Source: Apiosordaria backusii
Lineage: Eukaryota > Ascomycota > Sordariomycetes > Sordariales > Lasiosphaeriaceae
Reading direction: 5' to 3'
Assembly: GCA_030549205.1 (NCBI GenBank)
Contig: JAUKTV010000004.1
Coordinates: forward strand, 2,914,001 to 2,978,000
Length of the DNA: 64,000 bases
The notes under the pieces: generated by a model
Seen by the model: only the letters and a program-made list of their open reading frames with translations
What the model was told of the DNA's origin: nothing
Database searches by the model: none
Translations under genes and position numbers: made by a program
Shown: piece after piece, positions 12,766-24,164 of the stretch
Position numbering within the stretch: the first letter of the stretch is position 1
How the letters are laid out: each line of letters begins with the position of its first letter

Positions 12766-13439
12766 TCAAGGCCATATCTCCTTGAAGCGCTTCATGATTT
12801 TACATACCCCCTTATGACCGCCCTCTGTCCACCCTTTGACCTGGCACTCCTGGTTATTTTCCATCAGCATATCCCGCCCTTTGCATACTCAATAGAGAGA
12901 ACCATACCTTGGAACAATACCCAACCCCCCAACACCCCGTACACCTCGCCAATTCTCCCCCCCCCCTTCTTTCCCACAGTTCCCACACTTATCCTGATCA
13001 ACCACCTCCCCCCAATCCTGCCCCACCTCCACAACCTTTTCCAACTTCCCCGGTATAACCTTCAACCCAGACTGTTCCTCCCAGTCCCCCTTCCCCCCAG
13101 GAATCACAACCTTCCCCTGCTTCCCTTCCTCCAACGAGTCGGTCCTAAGGGCGTTGGGGAGTAAGACGCAGTTCCCCTTTTTGAGACCCAGGGACTTGAA
13201 GTCAACGTCGGAGGCGTGGGGGGAGGCGGAGAGGTCGGACCAGGTCAGGGCGAAGGATTGGGAGGAGAGGTCGGAGCAGATTAGGGTTGGGCGGGTGAGG
13301 GAGAGGTTTTCTTTTATTTCTGCTAGGAGGTAGTAGGGTTGTGAAGATGAGGATGATGATGGGGAGGGGGGGAGAGGGTGGAGGGGATGGTGGTGAAGGT
13401 TTTGAAGGTGAGGGGGGAGGTGAAGTCTGGAGGTGGCAT
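12766..13439 (-). CDS. MYND-type zinc-finger protein, reading frame broken at two homopolymers
   Basis: Complement of 12766-12849 and 12908-13439; the 58-nt intron joins GYCSK to ECQVKGW. The C terminus is a MYND finger: CGNCGK, then RCTGCWGVGYCSK, then ECQVKGWTEGGHKGVC. The middle (YYLLAEIKENLSLTRPTLIC, FKSLGLKKGNCVLLPNALRT) resembles small fungal MYND proteins. The frame does not stay open. Each of two runs, C7 (plus-strand G7 at 13366-13372) and G10 (plus-strand C10 at 12957-12966), needs one extra base to keep the conserved frame. With both, the length is a multiple of three (205 residues). So the gene is either real with two sequence errors, or a recent pseudogene. Partner and function are unknown; MYND fingers bind proline-rich peptides. 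Confidence 0.6.
12957..12966 (-). other. homopolymer frameshift 2 in the MYND gene
   Basis: A G10 run in the coding strand, between the first Cys pair and the rest of the finger. One extra G restores GELARCTGCWGVGYCSK. Confidence 0.6.
13366..13372 (-). other. homopolymer frameshift 1 in the MYND gene
   Basis: A C7 run in the coding strand. The upstream frame (MPPPDFTSPLTFKTFTTIPS) and the downstream frame (SSSSSQPYYLLAEIKENL) join only with one extra C. Confidence 0.55.
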
Positions 13440-13717
13440 TTCGAGGGGGTTGAGTGAATGAGAAGGTAGCTAAGAATAAAGTATGAATAAAGAAGTGGTA
13501 TGAAATGAGATGTAGATGTGAGAGGATGGTGAAGAAAGTGGGTGAGAGAGGCTGAAATGCGGGGAGCGGTCAGCAGGTGAAGTGAAGCTCACCCCGCCTA
13601 AAGCTTGGCGCTGTGAGGGGGTTTCTAGGGGCCAACACTCATCTGAAAAACATCCAGTACCCATTTACATTGCAACACGACTATATACCCCCTTATAACA
13701 CCCAAAACATACAACAT

Positions 13718-14793
13718 TTACTTAGCAGCCTCACCCTTCCCCTCACTCTTTCCCTCATACTCATCCTCCCCCATAACCTGCTCATACAACACGTCGCTCC
13801 TCACAGTAAACTTGACCCCCTTCTTCACCTCATCCCCCGAGTGCAGCACCGCACTATGCTGAAAAATCAGCACCCTCCCCGCCTTGCACTCAACATCATA
13901 CCTCCTCTTCTCATCCGAGCTAAACAGCGTCGTCGCGCCCCCCACCAGCTCCGTGCTATCCGGATCCTCAGCCGTAGCCTTGCAATCATTCAAGTAAATA
14001 TGCACCGTAAACAGCGTCTTGACAACCTTGTCATCATCGCACTGAAGAGTAAAAGGGCTGTCGCAGTGCGCTTTTTTGGTAAATCTGTCAGCATCTCATC
14101 CCCATATCATATCATATCATATCATATTCGGTATGTATTGCACTCACGCTGAAAAAACCCTCCCCTCTCATACCTCAAAAACCTCAACCGTTCATTCATC
14201 CTCCTCATAACCCACTTCCCCCTCCCATTATCCCCATGCCACTCCCCCCTACCCGTCACCTTCCTCACCCTGTCCTTCCCTTTAATCTCTTCAATCTCCT
14301 CTCTCAACTCCTTCACACTCAAACATCGCTCCCAGATCCGATCAGTGATCTCCTTGCTATCCCAAATGATCCTGTCCGACCTCCTGTAGCTTGGTTCCAG
14401 AATCTCGAACCCGCCCCCGATGTTCACCAGCGCTGGGCCCCAGGGTCCTCCGTCCTCGCCGCGGGCGGTGGGGTTGTCAAGTGGGACGGATTGCTCGGCG
14501 TAGCTTATCAACTGGGCGCATTCAGAGGGAGAGAGGACGTGCTCGAGGATGTAGGCTAGTTTTCCTTTGTTTTCCGGGATGGGGGTTGTGGACCAGTCGA
14601 GGGGGCTGAAGGTGATGGGGCGGGCGTCGGGGACTAGATCAGGGTCGGGGGTGAGGGATAGGAAGGTAGGGGGGATGTCCACGGGAACGGAAGTGTAGGA
14701 GGTTTGGATGGGCTTGTGTGGCTTGATGTGCGGGTGGGAAGGCTTTTCCTCGCCGTCGGGGGAGGAGAGGAGGGATTTGATGTGGGAGAGCAT
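13718..14793 (-). CDS. 2-oxoglutarate/Fe(II) dioxygenase, prolyl 4-hydroxylase-like
   Basis: Two exons, complement of 13718-14070 and 14148-14793, give 332 residues. The 77-nt intron ends at ...CCAAAAAAG; only this acceptor gives GGFFQPHCDSPF, the family's conserved segment. An ACAG 14 nt upstream gives the wrong phase. Iron ligands are His and Asp of HCD and the distal His in AVLHSGDEV; the Arg in VKFTVRSDVLYE is placed to bind 2-oxoglutarate. The fold belongs to the prolyl 4-hydroxylase/Tpa1-like group of fungi, with substrate unknown. No signal peptide is seen, so a cytosolic or nuclear role is likely. The start ATG at 14793 is the first in frame. The intron holds a TATCA microsatellite. 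Confidence 0.8.
14104..14127. repeat. (ATATC)n microsatellite inside the dioxygenase intron
   Basis: About five tandem copies of a 5-bp ATATC-type unit, wholly intronic. Confidence 0.8.
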
Positions 14794-15318
14794 GGCTGGC
14801 GGTGAGGTTCTTGGCGGTGGAAAGCTGTGTTGACTGAGGAAAGCGTTGAGATTGTTGTTTACGAGTGGATGTTGAGATCGTTGTTTATGAGCGACTGCTG
14901 AAATTGTAGGTAAGTTGTGAGTGATGGGGCAACAGAGGACAGAAAAGGGGCAAAGGGGATAAATAAATTCTCAGGGACAAGATCAATGTGTTGTTGCAAA
15001 CAAGGCGCAGTCAATAGTAGTGTAGATGCCTGGGCTCTTGGCGGAGGCGACGCGCTCATAGGGCTGATCGGACCCCTGTTCTCGGGATGGTGGCCTGTCA
15101 AGGACTTTTACGAAGATCCAATCCGAGGTGATTTGGCATGAATTCAAGTCCTGGAACACAAGACAGATATACCTTATTGTCTCGTAAACTGTTCTCAAAC
15201 TCAACATTAGCATCGCATAGGAAAGGCCAGATCCGACAACCTCACTCACTAGAAAATGGTTGCCTGAAAGCTGGAAAGTCTGCCTAAACCGGCATCTCGT
15301 ATACACGCGTCTATGGTA
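14794..15318. other. intergenic between dioxygenase and ABC1-kinase genes
   Basis: Holds the dioxygenase promoter and the 3' UTR of the upstream gene. No supported gene. Confidence 0.45.
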
Positions 15319-17250
15319 TCATACAGTCACCTCCAACAAATTCTTGTATCCCAGTAACCGCTTCGCGCTCAACCACAGTTCAAACGCCTCCAGCTTCAGT
15401 TCCACCCTCAGGAACCCCAACCAAGCGGCAAATACCCGAATAGCATTCGGCGGCCAGTACAGACTTCCCCTCTTTCTGATCTCATCCAGCTGCTCATAAA
15501 ACACCGTCCGCATGCAATACCTGGCCAGAATCAGAAACTGTCTAACCGGCCCCTGCCTCGTATGCAGACTTTCATCCAGACTTCTCGTCAAGTCGTTCGT
15601 CTTCAGAATCAGCAAAATAATCCTCGGCACCTGCCCCAACATCTGCACCAAATCCACCAGCAACCCCTCCTGCAGCGCGGTGCTCATAGTCTTTTGCTCG
15701 TTCGCCTCCTTCGGCTTCATCACACCTCCACCACCGCCCTCACTAGCCGCACTGACAATGCTGAAATCCCTCCCCGTAATCGCCGAGGCAAACAGCGGGA
15801 ACTTGTCCTCCCCAATCCCCGCCACCTCGTTGACATACTTCTTCATCCCTTCCATATCCCCATCAATCACCGCCAGCCACATCTTTGCGTAGCTCCGTCT
15901 CAGATCTTGGGGGATATCCCTGTACAGCCCATGATCATAAAGCACAATATCGAAATTTGGCCCTCTTCTCCTAGTATCGTTCTTTCGAATGGCGATATTA
16001 CCTCCGTGAGGATCGCAGTGCAGCGGCGCCCCCTCACCAAAGATCATTTCGTTGAATATTCTGGCCAAGGTGGCAGACACTTCGTCTCTGTCGATCCCCT
16101 GAGAGTCCATATAATTCAAATCATCCAATCTCTTCCCCGTTTCGCATGCCATGACGAGAATCCTCTTCTTTGCCCAGAGCACATCTGGAATTACCAATGG
16201 CAGAGGCTGTGACAGTGACCCAAAGTACTCCTTTGTCCGTCTTGAGTTCTCGGCCTCGCATTCGAAATTGAGTTCTTGGGGGAGGGAGACTTCTACTTCG
16301 GAGGATAGCCATTCGAGGTCGTATTCGGGGAAGAAGCGCTTCAGGGTGGAGAAGGTGAACGAGGTGAGATTCATGTCGAGTTTGGCCCACTTTTGGAGGG
16401 CTGGGTGCTGGACTTTGACGGCAACCTTTTGACCTGTCCCCTTGATCGTTGCCAGGTGGACTTGCGCGAGCGAAGCGGCACCTATTGGCTCAGGGGAGAA
16501 CTCAGAAAAGTAATCCCAGAGCTCTTGTCGGGTATCGGCTTTGAACATGGCTTGGATTGATTCGAATGAGGACACGGGGCATTTGTCTTGGAGGGGGATG
16601 AAGGTCGTCGTCCACTCAGGTGGCAGGAGATAGTTCATTGCGCTCTGCGGGACAATATCGTGTTAGCCCCTGTGGCGACCAGTTCAGGCGAGGGGAAGGA
16701 TACAAACCAAATGTTGCCCCAACTTGATAAATATCCCACCGCTCTGCTCCAGCACTTTGAGCGTTCTATCTGCACACCTCTTGTGGCAGGCCTTTAGCAA
16801 AATCTCCTTCTCTTCTGGGTCCTCCACCTTATCTCGCCTGTTGAGGGTGGTGCGGTAGTCGTTGATACAGAGCACCAGCGCGGCGGCCACCCTGCCCGTC
16901 CGTTCCATCGCTTCGTATGTAGCCTTGACGTCGTCCCCAAAAGCTAATAGACTTCCGCCAACAGCAGCAGCAGTAGCGACAGCACCTCCTCCTGTTGCAG
17001 CTAGAACAGCTGACCTCTTGGCTTTCGATCTGCCACCGTAATTTGAGTTTTGGCGTCCTCCCTTGTTACCGGTATTACTGCCATATCGTCTCGTCGTTGG
17101 GTTATTCGCGCGGAGTAGGCTCGGACCCCCTTTTCGTACTGTTGTAACAGAATTGCGACACTGGGCGCATGTCCAACCTGTTTGTTGAACAAAAGCCGTG
17201 GGGGAGGCCATGCGCCTCGTGGTGGCGAGGGAGGCTCGCGAGGATAACAT
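15319..17250 (-). CDS. ABC1/UbiB-family atypical kinase, Mcp2 (Cqd2)/ADCK1-like
   Basis: Two exons, complement of 15319-16644 and 16708-17250, give 622 residues; the 63-nt intron joins IKLGQHL to SAMNYLLPPEW in phase 0. The ATG at 17250 is chosen because the reading frame beyond it has only a TTG. The N terminus is Arg/Ser/Thr-rich without acidic residues, as in mitochondrial targeting, followed by a hydrophobic Gly/Ala segment (GGGAVATAAAVGGSLLAFG). UbiB hallmarks are the KxGQ motif (GGIFIKLGQHL) and the Ala-rich loop that replaces the kinase Gly loop (GAASLAQVHLATIKG). Yeast relatives sit in the inner mitochondrial membrane and affect coenzyme Q and phospholipid homeostasis. The Mcp2/ADCK1 subgroup is the best guess; it is not Coq8, which carries KxGQ within a distinct extension. 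Confidence 0.8.
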
Positions 17251-19320
17251 TTCGTCGTTTTCGTATATTATAAGGGTCGTAATCAAGGCATTAAACAGAG
17301 AAGGGCAAAATCTAGGAAAGGGCGGGCGTTAGGAAAGGCGGCATCTGAATTGGCGCAATCATGGAGAAATTGTTGAGGGCATCGCCTCTTTCATTTTTTT
17401 AATGGGCGCGACGAGGCACGGGCACCTGCCATGCCCAGGTGACCGGCGCCGGCCGGGGCAGCCTGGGTCTGATCGGCGCTTGGGTTAGGGTTGAAAGAGG
17501 GCCTTCTGCTGGACAAAGAACAGCGGTTGCTGGTTAGTTTTGATAGAATCAGAAGGCATAAAAGTGAGGCTATCTAGACATTTCGGCCGATATTTGATTT
17601 CCGCCCATAATTTGGGATTTAGATGAACCGCGAACAGACATCCCGAGTCAATGTGACAGCGTCTGAGAGCCGACTGCCACTGGGCAAAGATGCCTGAAAC
17701 TGACCAATCAGATCCCCCTGTGTGGTGCGTGTAAGTCAATGATTCCCTTTTTGGTCTCGCAACACCTTTCTTCAAGAAGGCTGAAAAAAGCCTCACATCA
17801 GAATTCTGAAAGAGAGTTGTGAAAGGTTCGAAAAGTTTCGCTGGGGGTGACTTTCTCAAAGCTCCATATTTGCTTTCTAGCTCGTTATAGCACGAGGCAC
17901 TTGAGACCTTCACACTGAAATGATAGTAAACATCTCCCGCTAATGGAGACGAGAATTTTCGAGCTGATCAAAATATTGAAAAACCTTCGGGGCTGGTTGC
18001 TGATAATATACAGAGTTGTGGAACTAGTTTTTACAGACCTGATAACCATTGTGTCAATTCCGCTGTGTGGATACTATTCTGAAAATTCGCTCGAGCAAGA
18101 GCTCAACGGAGCAGACAAAATTTGATATTTGCTGTCTTGCGGGGCCGCCATCCGTCAGTTTCTATTCATGTGAGGAATTGGCATTATTTGGAGCACGGCA
18201 TTGAAGTGTTTAGCGTGTAGTGAATGCTATCAAGTGGGGATATTGCTGGTGAAGAGCCACAGTAGGATCACTAGCCGACATCAATAGACTGAAGGCAACT
18301 TGCATCTCTTTGTCGATATGCGCAGCCAGTGATATGATTGTCACCTCAATGTTAAGGCCCATGTCAAGTATGCAATAGCCACGTTATGACGTTGCGAAGA
18401 GATAAGACACCCATGTAGGAGAGGTCTGAACTATCAGATGACTCCCAACGCCAGGCCACGTGAGAATATCTGCCTAATTGAAGAGACAAATAGCTCACGA
18501 AAACTCGGATATTCCAACAATTAGAGGGATAAAATTTCATTGTTAAATTCTAGACGAGTCCGATGTCGGAGTCGACTAATGGTGACAGATACGGCAGGAG
18601 CGAATGGCCTCAATTTGACTGATATCAACAATGAGCGAGAATTCTGTGTTTGAAGATGAAGTAAACAATGGCATTGAATGCTACAAATCAAAAGTCGTCA
18701 TCATGAAAGTGCCTCAGAACATGGCTATGCCTGAATTTCACTCTCATTTCCCTTAAACCACTGCTACAAAGTGCCTCGGATCGGAGGACTTGTGGACGAG
18801 GGAGGACATCATCACATCCTTCAGAAAAGTCTGGATTTCACGGACTCAGTCTGGGCAGATACCTTCAAGGCATTCTTCTCCGGCTGCTTAGTGAACTGGC
18901 AGGACGGTGAGAAGTACACATCCAAAAGCTCTTTGGCTGTTTCGTCCCTAGATTTGTCTAGTCTTTAAACACGAATTCTAGAGTTGTAGCTTGCATTGGT
19001 CCGTGCTATTCAGTCTCTCTAACCCCCAACTCCTGCAGCTTCAAGTCAACATCGCCGACCTCCCCGCTGCCATTTATTCTTCTTCCTCTACACAAAACCT
19101 CAACGCCGAGCCTCACGCCGAGCCTCACAACGGATCCAGACCCGCACAGTTTATCAGAACGCTCAGGAGCATCACCAACTTTGATAGACGGCTTCTCCGC
19201 TATTTATTTCATTTTTCTGCTTTAAAAGTTCACTGGTGCCGTCCTGCACCTCTCTACGACTCTTCGCCACGCTTCCGACACTCATCACCTCTCTCCGACT
19301 CGTCCACCAAGTCAGCAAGC
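17251..19320. other. intergenic, about 2 kb
   Basis: Between divergent genes. The left half is of mixed composition with short meaningless frames; the stretch 17485-17913 is open for 142 codons on the minus strand without motifs. The frame upstream of the next gene is open from 18991, but has no ATG before 19321. Confidence 0.4.
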
Positions 19321-20397
19321 ATGATGATGACCAAGCAGGCCACTAAGACCGCTCAAACCGCCCGATTGGGCCGGGTTCAATTTGAGCCTCATGTGTCGTC
19401 TCCACTTCGACCCCGGGTTTTGGACCCGGAGATGAAGACAGACGAGGATTCCCCGGACTCAGCCTCGCACCCTGAGGGAAAGAGCCGCCGCGACAAAGGC
19501 AAGAACAAGCTGATCGGCTCTGCCTCGACCACTGATGAGGCTGAAATTGACGTCGCCATCCGGGTCTCCGGGGATGTCGACCACAACAAGCCCGGCAATG
19601 AAAAGCTCGGCAACAAGAAGCTCGACGACGATGACGAGGACTGGACCCGCGCTGTCCTGGGTGATATCACCCATCTCCTCACTACTGACCCCAAATCCAA
19701 GACCTTCTCCCGCCCTCAGATCGTCCGTCCCAGCTCGCACAACTTTGCTCCCAAGAGCGCCCACAAAGTTGCAGAGCAGGGCTCAGAGCCTGGCCCCTCC
19801 GAGAAAACTCAGACTGCCACCACCACCCCTCGCAGCACCGCAGCTACCACAGCTTTGAGTCTTGACTTGGAGGTCGAGCTTCCCGAGCAGGACGAGAACA
19901 TTCCTCCTCCCTTCACCCCTGCCCGCCACCGCTCTGGGACCGCACCTTCCCGTCCTCGTGTTCCTTCCTCCACCAGCAGTAACAGCTCTCTTGATCACGC
20001 GGAGATGGCCCGTCGCGTGGTCATGAAGTACCGCAAGGAGGTCGAGGAGTGTGAGAAGTGGAATGCTGAGTCACGCAAGCTCGTCTCGATGAGAGGCACC
20101 CGACGCGGCCGTCGCCTCCTGAAGGACTCTGATCGCATCAACAAGAGCCCTCTCTTCAAGACCGAGACGAAGAAGAAGTGGGGCTTGGATCTTGGTGAGC
20201 TCCCTGAGGACGAGGGCCTGGGCTTCGAGATTTACGTCGATGAGGACTACCGGTCCACTTCCTCTACTTCCGGGAAGCGTGATGCCGTCACTTCCGCTGT
20301 CTCTGAGGATTCATCCTCCATCTCCGACTTTGAGCTTCCTTCTCCTGTTTTCGAGAAGTCTTCTATTCTCGAGACTTCGACTCCTGAGAAGAAGTAA
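19321..20397 (+). CDS. disordered protein of unknown function
   Basis: A single exon of 358 residues starting MMMTKQATKTAQTARLGRVQ. I do not recognise a family. The N-terminal two thirds are rich in Ser, Pro, Thr, Lys and Asp and predicted disordered. The only ordered-looking parts are DDEDWTRAVLGDITHLL and a basic helix from AEMARRVVMKYRKEVEECEKWN to RGTRRGRRLLKDSDR, followed by KKWGLDLGELPEDEG. Codon use is strongly biased to C/G in third positions, which supports real coding. The frame is open for 110 codons before the ATG, so a longer N terminus from a non-ATG start or an upstream exon cannot be excluded. The charged pattern fits a nuclear protein, but that is only inference. Confidence 0.65.
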   Translation: MMMTKQATKTAQTARLGRVQFEPHVSSPLRPRVLDPEMKTDEDSPDSASHPEGKSRRDKGKNKLIGSASTTDEAEIDVAIRVSGDVDHNKPGNEKLGNKKLDDDDEDWTRAVLGDITHLLTTDPKSKTFSRPQIVRPSSHNFAPKSAHKVAEQGSEPGPSEKTQTATTTPRSTAATTALSLDLEVELPEQDENIPPPFTPARHRSGTAPSRPRVPSSTSSNSSLDHAEMARRVVMKYRKEVEECEKWNAESRKLVSMRGTRRGRRLLKDSDRINKSPLFKTETKKKWGLDLGELPEDEGLGFEIYVDEDYRSTSSTSGKRDAVTSAVSEDSSSISDFELPSPVFEKSSILETSTPEKK

Positions 20398-21572
20398 GTC
20401 AGCAGCTGGTCTCTCTGCCCATTCAACATAGGGCCATCCGGAACTCACCAAGGACGTTACGCATTGACGACACAAACGACACGAATTATGATTATGGAGT
20501 TACGCAACAATTCTCTCTTTTCTGTTTTTCCTCATTCTTATGATTTTCACGCAGCGCACCGGACGCGCAGGACAAGTCAGGGCGTTTGGGGGATGGTCTT
20601 ATGCGGGATGGAAATCGGTCAATCGTTTATCTTTCTTTTCTGTTTCGGTGGATGGGTTGCGCGTTCGTTAAGCAAGGGTCAATCGTGTTTCATCGAGTTT
20701 CGACAGCAACGACTTGTGGCAGCCGAGAATAGGCATCATCGGACGGAGTTATTCATCCTCTTTCTCTCACGACAAACCAACACACACAACATTAGTAGCG
20801 TGGTTTAGCAGGCAATGGGTCTCTGGAGATGAAATTTACATGGGTTTCTTCTGTCTATTTGTGCGTTGATTTGGTGATTTTGTTGTGTCGTTGTGTCGTT
20901 ATCCCTTTGTATGTAGCGTCCAAAATCTCTTGAGGCTTTCAAAAAGCCATCTCATCAATCCGATCGATCGGATCGCACTTTCCCAAACGGCTATTCACTT
21001 GCCTAGCGTGACATGTGGACCGGTATCGAAGAAGTCGGACCATTGCCGAGCGATAAGCAGCCACTCACGCACGGAGTTTCCGCTGGATCATCTGTGGAAA
21101 CTTCCATCTGCTCCCGAATCTTCAATCTACTGCTGTAAGGCTGTCGTTGAACAAAGAGCCAAGCCCCTGCCGCCGCCAGCCAGTGAGTTAAGCGCGGATC
21201 GGCAGTTGGGGGCCTACCCTTGCCTCAGCGTGGGGTAGCAGGGGCAACTGATAGGGGCCGAACTGGAGCGTTGTGATGTAATTGACGTCATTAGTGATGT
21301 CCTTCTGAAGCTTCAGCTTCAGCCAACCTGCCTCAGAGAGGATATTTAGAGGGCTGTCTCTTGCAATTCTAACTTGTTCCAATCAATTCACCAGATTCTT
21401 CAAAAAAAACAGCCAACCCAACACATCAACCATCTGCAAATTCTGTCTCACGATCACACAACACCTTTGAAGTAAGCTTTCACCTCTCATCTACCTCCTC
21501 TTAATGCCAGACCTCCCAGACAGGTCAGCTAACACTGGCACCAGAAAACCACACAAAAACAAACCACCAAAA
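20398..21572. other. intergenic, 3' UTR and promoter
   Basis: No supported gene. The right end (about 21380-21570) is CAA/ACA-rich, as in fungal leaders, and a short TATTTAGA box lies at about 21343. Confidence 0.4.
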
Positions 21573-21854
21573 ATGACTAAATCCAAGGCCGACAAGATCG
21601 AAGAGGTCCGCCAGAACCTCCCCCTCCCAGAGCAGCCCCCGAAGCCCTCAGACTGGCAGTCAGCCGATGCCCGCACCGTCAACGTCGGCAGCGGGAGGTT
21701 CTCGAGCGATATATCTTACGGTCCTGCATCAGAAGCTGGGCTGAGGGAGCCTGCGACGAGGCCGTCGGAGGAGATTGACATGAGTCGTTTTGGAAGACAG
21801 GGCGTGGAGGGGTTGAAGGAGCCCCCCAAGGATGCTAGGGCAAGGAAGAAGTAA
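21573..21854 (+). CDS. small conserved-type hypothetical protein (93 aa)
   Basis: A 93-residue hydrophilic protein beginning MTKSKADKIEEVRQNLPLPE, with the segments DWQSADARTVNVGSGR, DISYGPASEAGLREPAT and FGRQGVEGLKEPPKDA. I recall similar small proteins as uncharacterised in Sordariomycetes, but assign no function. The ATG at 21573 has an A-rich context (CACCAAAAATGA) and is preferred over one at 21504 that is in frame and would add 23 basic residues. It has no signal peptide, membrane segment or cysteine. Third-position G/C preference is clear. Confidence 0.6.
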   Translation: MTKSKADKIEEVRQNLPLPEQPPKPSDWQSADARTVNVGSGRFSSDISYGPASEAGLREPATRPSEEIDMSRFGRQGVEGLKEPPKDARARKK

Positions 21855-22848
21855 CTAGCCTCCTAAGGATGCTAGGGCTTGAAGCGGAGGGAAAAGGGAT
21901 TTGATTTAACGATATTTTAATGGTTATATGAGGGATGGTGATGGCATTGAGATTGTGACCAATGGAATGAATTGAAACGTTTTCTTCAGTTTGATCACAA
22001 CTCCAAGACTCTATGAAACTGTGAAATGTGTGGCTTGTGTCTTGGTCAACCTTTGCTGCTTGTTCCATCATGCAAAGACGTTCTGCACTGGGAACTTGTG
22101 TCTGCTGGAAATAACTTTGCACTCTAAACATGACCTTCACACTGTGTCTCCTCAGCTACTGACTGTGTGTGCTTGCTATACATACCTCTAATCACAACCA
22201 TTAATCCATCACTACACTTCAGCCTGAAGTCCTCAACCTTATTATCTGGTGCTAGGAAGCATGTCCAAATACCCTCTGCATCTTCATAGACAATTGAAAC
22301 GTCAACAAAATAGATTCTGACTTGGAGGAGATAGGTCAAAGCACCAAGTGTTATTTAAAAGCTGCGGGAAACACTTTATAATAGGTAAGCAGTTTGTATC
22401 TACTCCATCAAATCAGGTCTAATCTCTTCGATCTTCACAACGACCCCATAAATTGATCGGACGTAGGTGTTGTCGTTCCACGTCATTTGGGCTCCAAACA
22501 TAACCTTGAGACAGGCTAAATTTCTAGTACACCTAATCATCTGGGGACAATTAAGATACAGCACTTTGACACCTGACAATAGGTAGTCTTCTCTCAAGTC
22601 TAATAGCAGCCACAAGTGCTATAATAGAGTTTCATGGCCCGTCAGATGGCTAGTGTTGTTCAGCAAACCTGGAATCTACACCCGCAAGCAGCATATTACT
22701 GTTTTCGACTACCTAGAGGAGGCCCCCTACCATGGCTCTGTTAGCGGTCCATCGCCACAATAGCTTCTCCTCAACTTGTATCACCATCTTTTTAACAGCA
22801 GCAACAACAACAAATACGACAACAATGGCCAGATGCCTAGGTAACTAG

Positions 22849-23073
22849 AACCTCTCCGTCTGCGTCGCCATCCCCCTCGCCGTCGACAGGTTCTTGCCAC
22901 CCGCGCTGTTTGACGCTGACGCCGAAGCCAAAGAGTTCCGTGCCCGCGCCCGACAAGCTCTTGCTCGCGCCAAGGAGGCCCTGAGCGCCACGAGGGCGCG
23001 CGTCGGCTGTCTCTTGCTTGCGGCACTGCGGCTGGGCCTCTGTTGTGTATCGTTTATGCTTGAACGAAACTAA
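22849..23073 (+). pseudogene. possible orphan coding fragment
   Basis: A GC-rich, stop-free frame of 74 codons ending in TAA. It encodes a hydrophobic start (NLSVCVAIPLAVDRFLPPAL) followed by an Ala/Arg helix (AEAKEFRARARQALARAKEA). An ATG at 22825 lies in the same frame but is cut off by TAG at 22846. Base composition and codon pattern look coding, unlike its flanks. It may be a gene fragment or one exon of a gene I cannot complete. Confidence 0.25.
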
Positions 23074-24142
23074 ACATGTAAATATTGGCTCATTTGCCAA
23101 CCTGTTGCCCAGTCATCAGTGATCGTTTCCAATCGCAATTTGCTGGGACGGTTTATTCGCCGATGCTTGGGATTAGCTGAGACGGTTTTGTACAATGGAA
23201 ATACGATATGGTTAAGTAGGAGGAGTGATGCCGGTCGCCAAATCCTGGGCACAGACTACATCAGGTATGTAAATACAGAGAAGTAAACAAAAGAACCGTG
23301 ATGGGGTAAGGTGGACTGTGAGCTCAAAGAATTACAGGTGTCGCGAGGGGGGAACCTCAGGGGTAGCGCACGCGCACGGACCATATAAACTTCAAAGATA
23401 GGGGTAAGTAAACAAGTTGGCTAAGGTAGTGAATAGATACCAAGACGGAATTGATGATATCCATGGTGAATTCTGGCAACATTTGTGCGGAAGTCTTGTT
23501 CATATCCTTGCTAGACAATCATGATGACTGGATATTTCCTTTGGACATTCCAAAATATCTTATACAGGAAGCCATATCCAGAGGCAATGAATTAAAGAAT
23601 CCGACCTTCTTGCTGGACCCAGGGTGACCGGTCTTTCTAGGTTGATGAAGAAAGAAACTTTCAGCTCCGCTCCATGTGTGAAGTTCCAATGAAGTCCAAA
23701 GGGTCTATGTTGAACAAGTTGGTGCCTCCTCAAAAGTCTCGTGGTCATCAAGACTATGGAGTAGCCATAGTCTTTCTGAACACTGCATATTAACTTTGAA
23801 GATGCCTTGATATCGCATCCTAAAAACGGGTCGGAAATGACTGAATCCAGTCGTCGAGCCAATGCTTTCCCTCGGGCCCGCCTGATTCCTCCTCCCGCCG
23901 AGACACCTGGCCTTCTCTCCACCTCCATGTCTCAACGCCGAGAACACTTGAGCCCTAGCACCAGCCGCAATCAAGCTGCGGCGATGTCATCTTGCTGAGG
24001 CTCGTGGCTAGGGCTCCCACAAAGCCCCTCGTGGTCCCACAGAAGGGTATAAAGTCTCTTCTTTCTTTCCATTGTTGCTTTCTTTCCCCAAAACATAACA
24101 CAACACAACAAAGCCGTCTCTGATTGCGAAAAAGACAACATC

Positions 24143-24164
24143 CCACCACCACCACCACCACCAC
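24143..24164. repeat. (CAC)n microsatellite
   Basis: Seven tandem CAC/ACC units in the probable leader of the gene at 24909. Confidence 0.8.

Noticed and set aside
17485..17913. 142-codon minus-strand frame
   Set aside because: No motif, random-looking composition and no codon bias, although it is long for chance.
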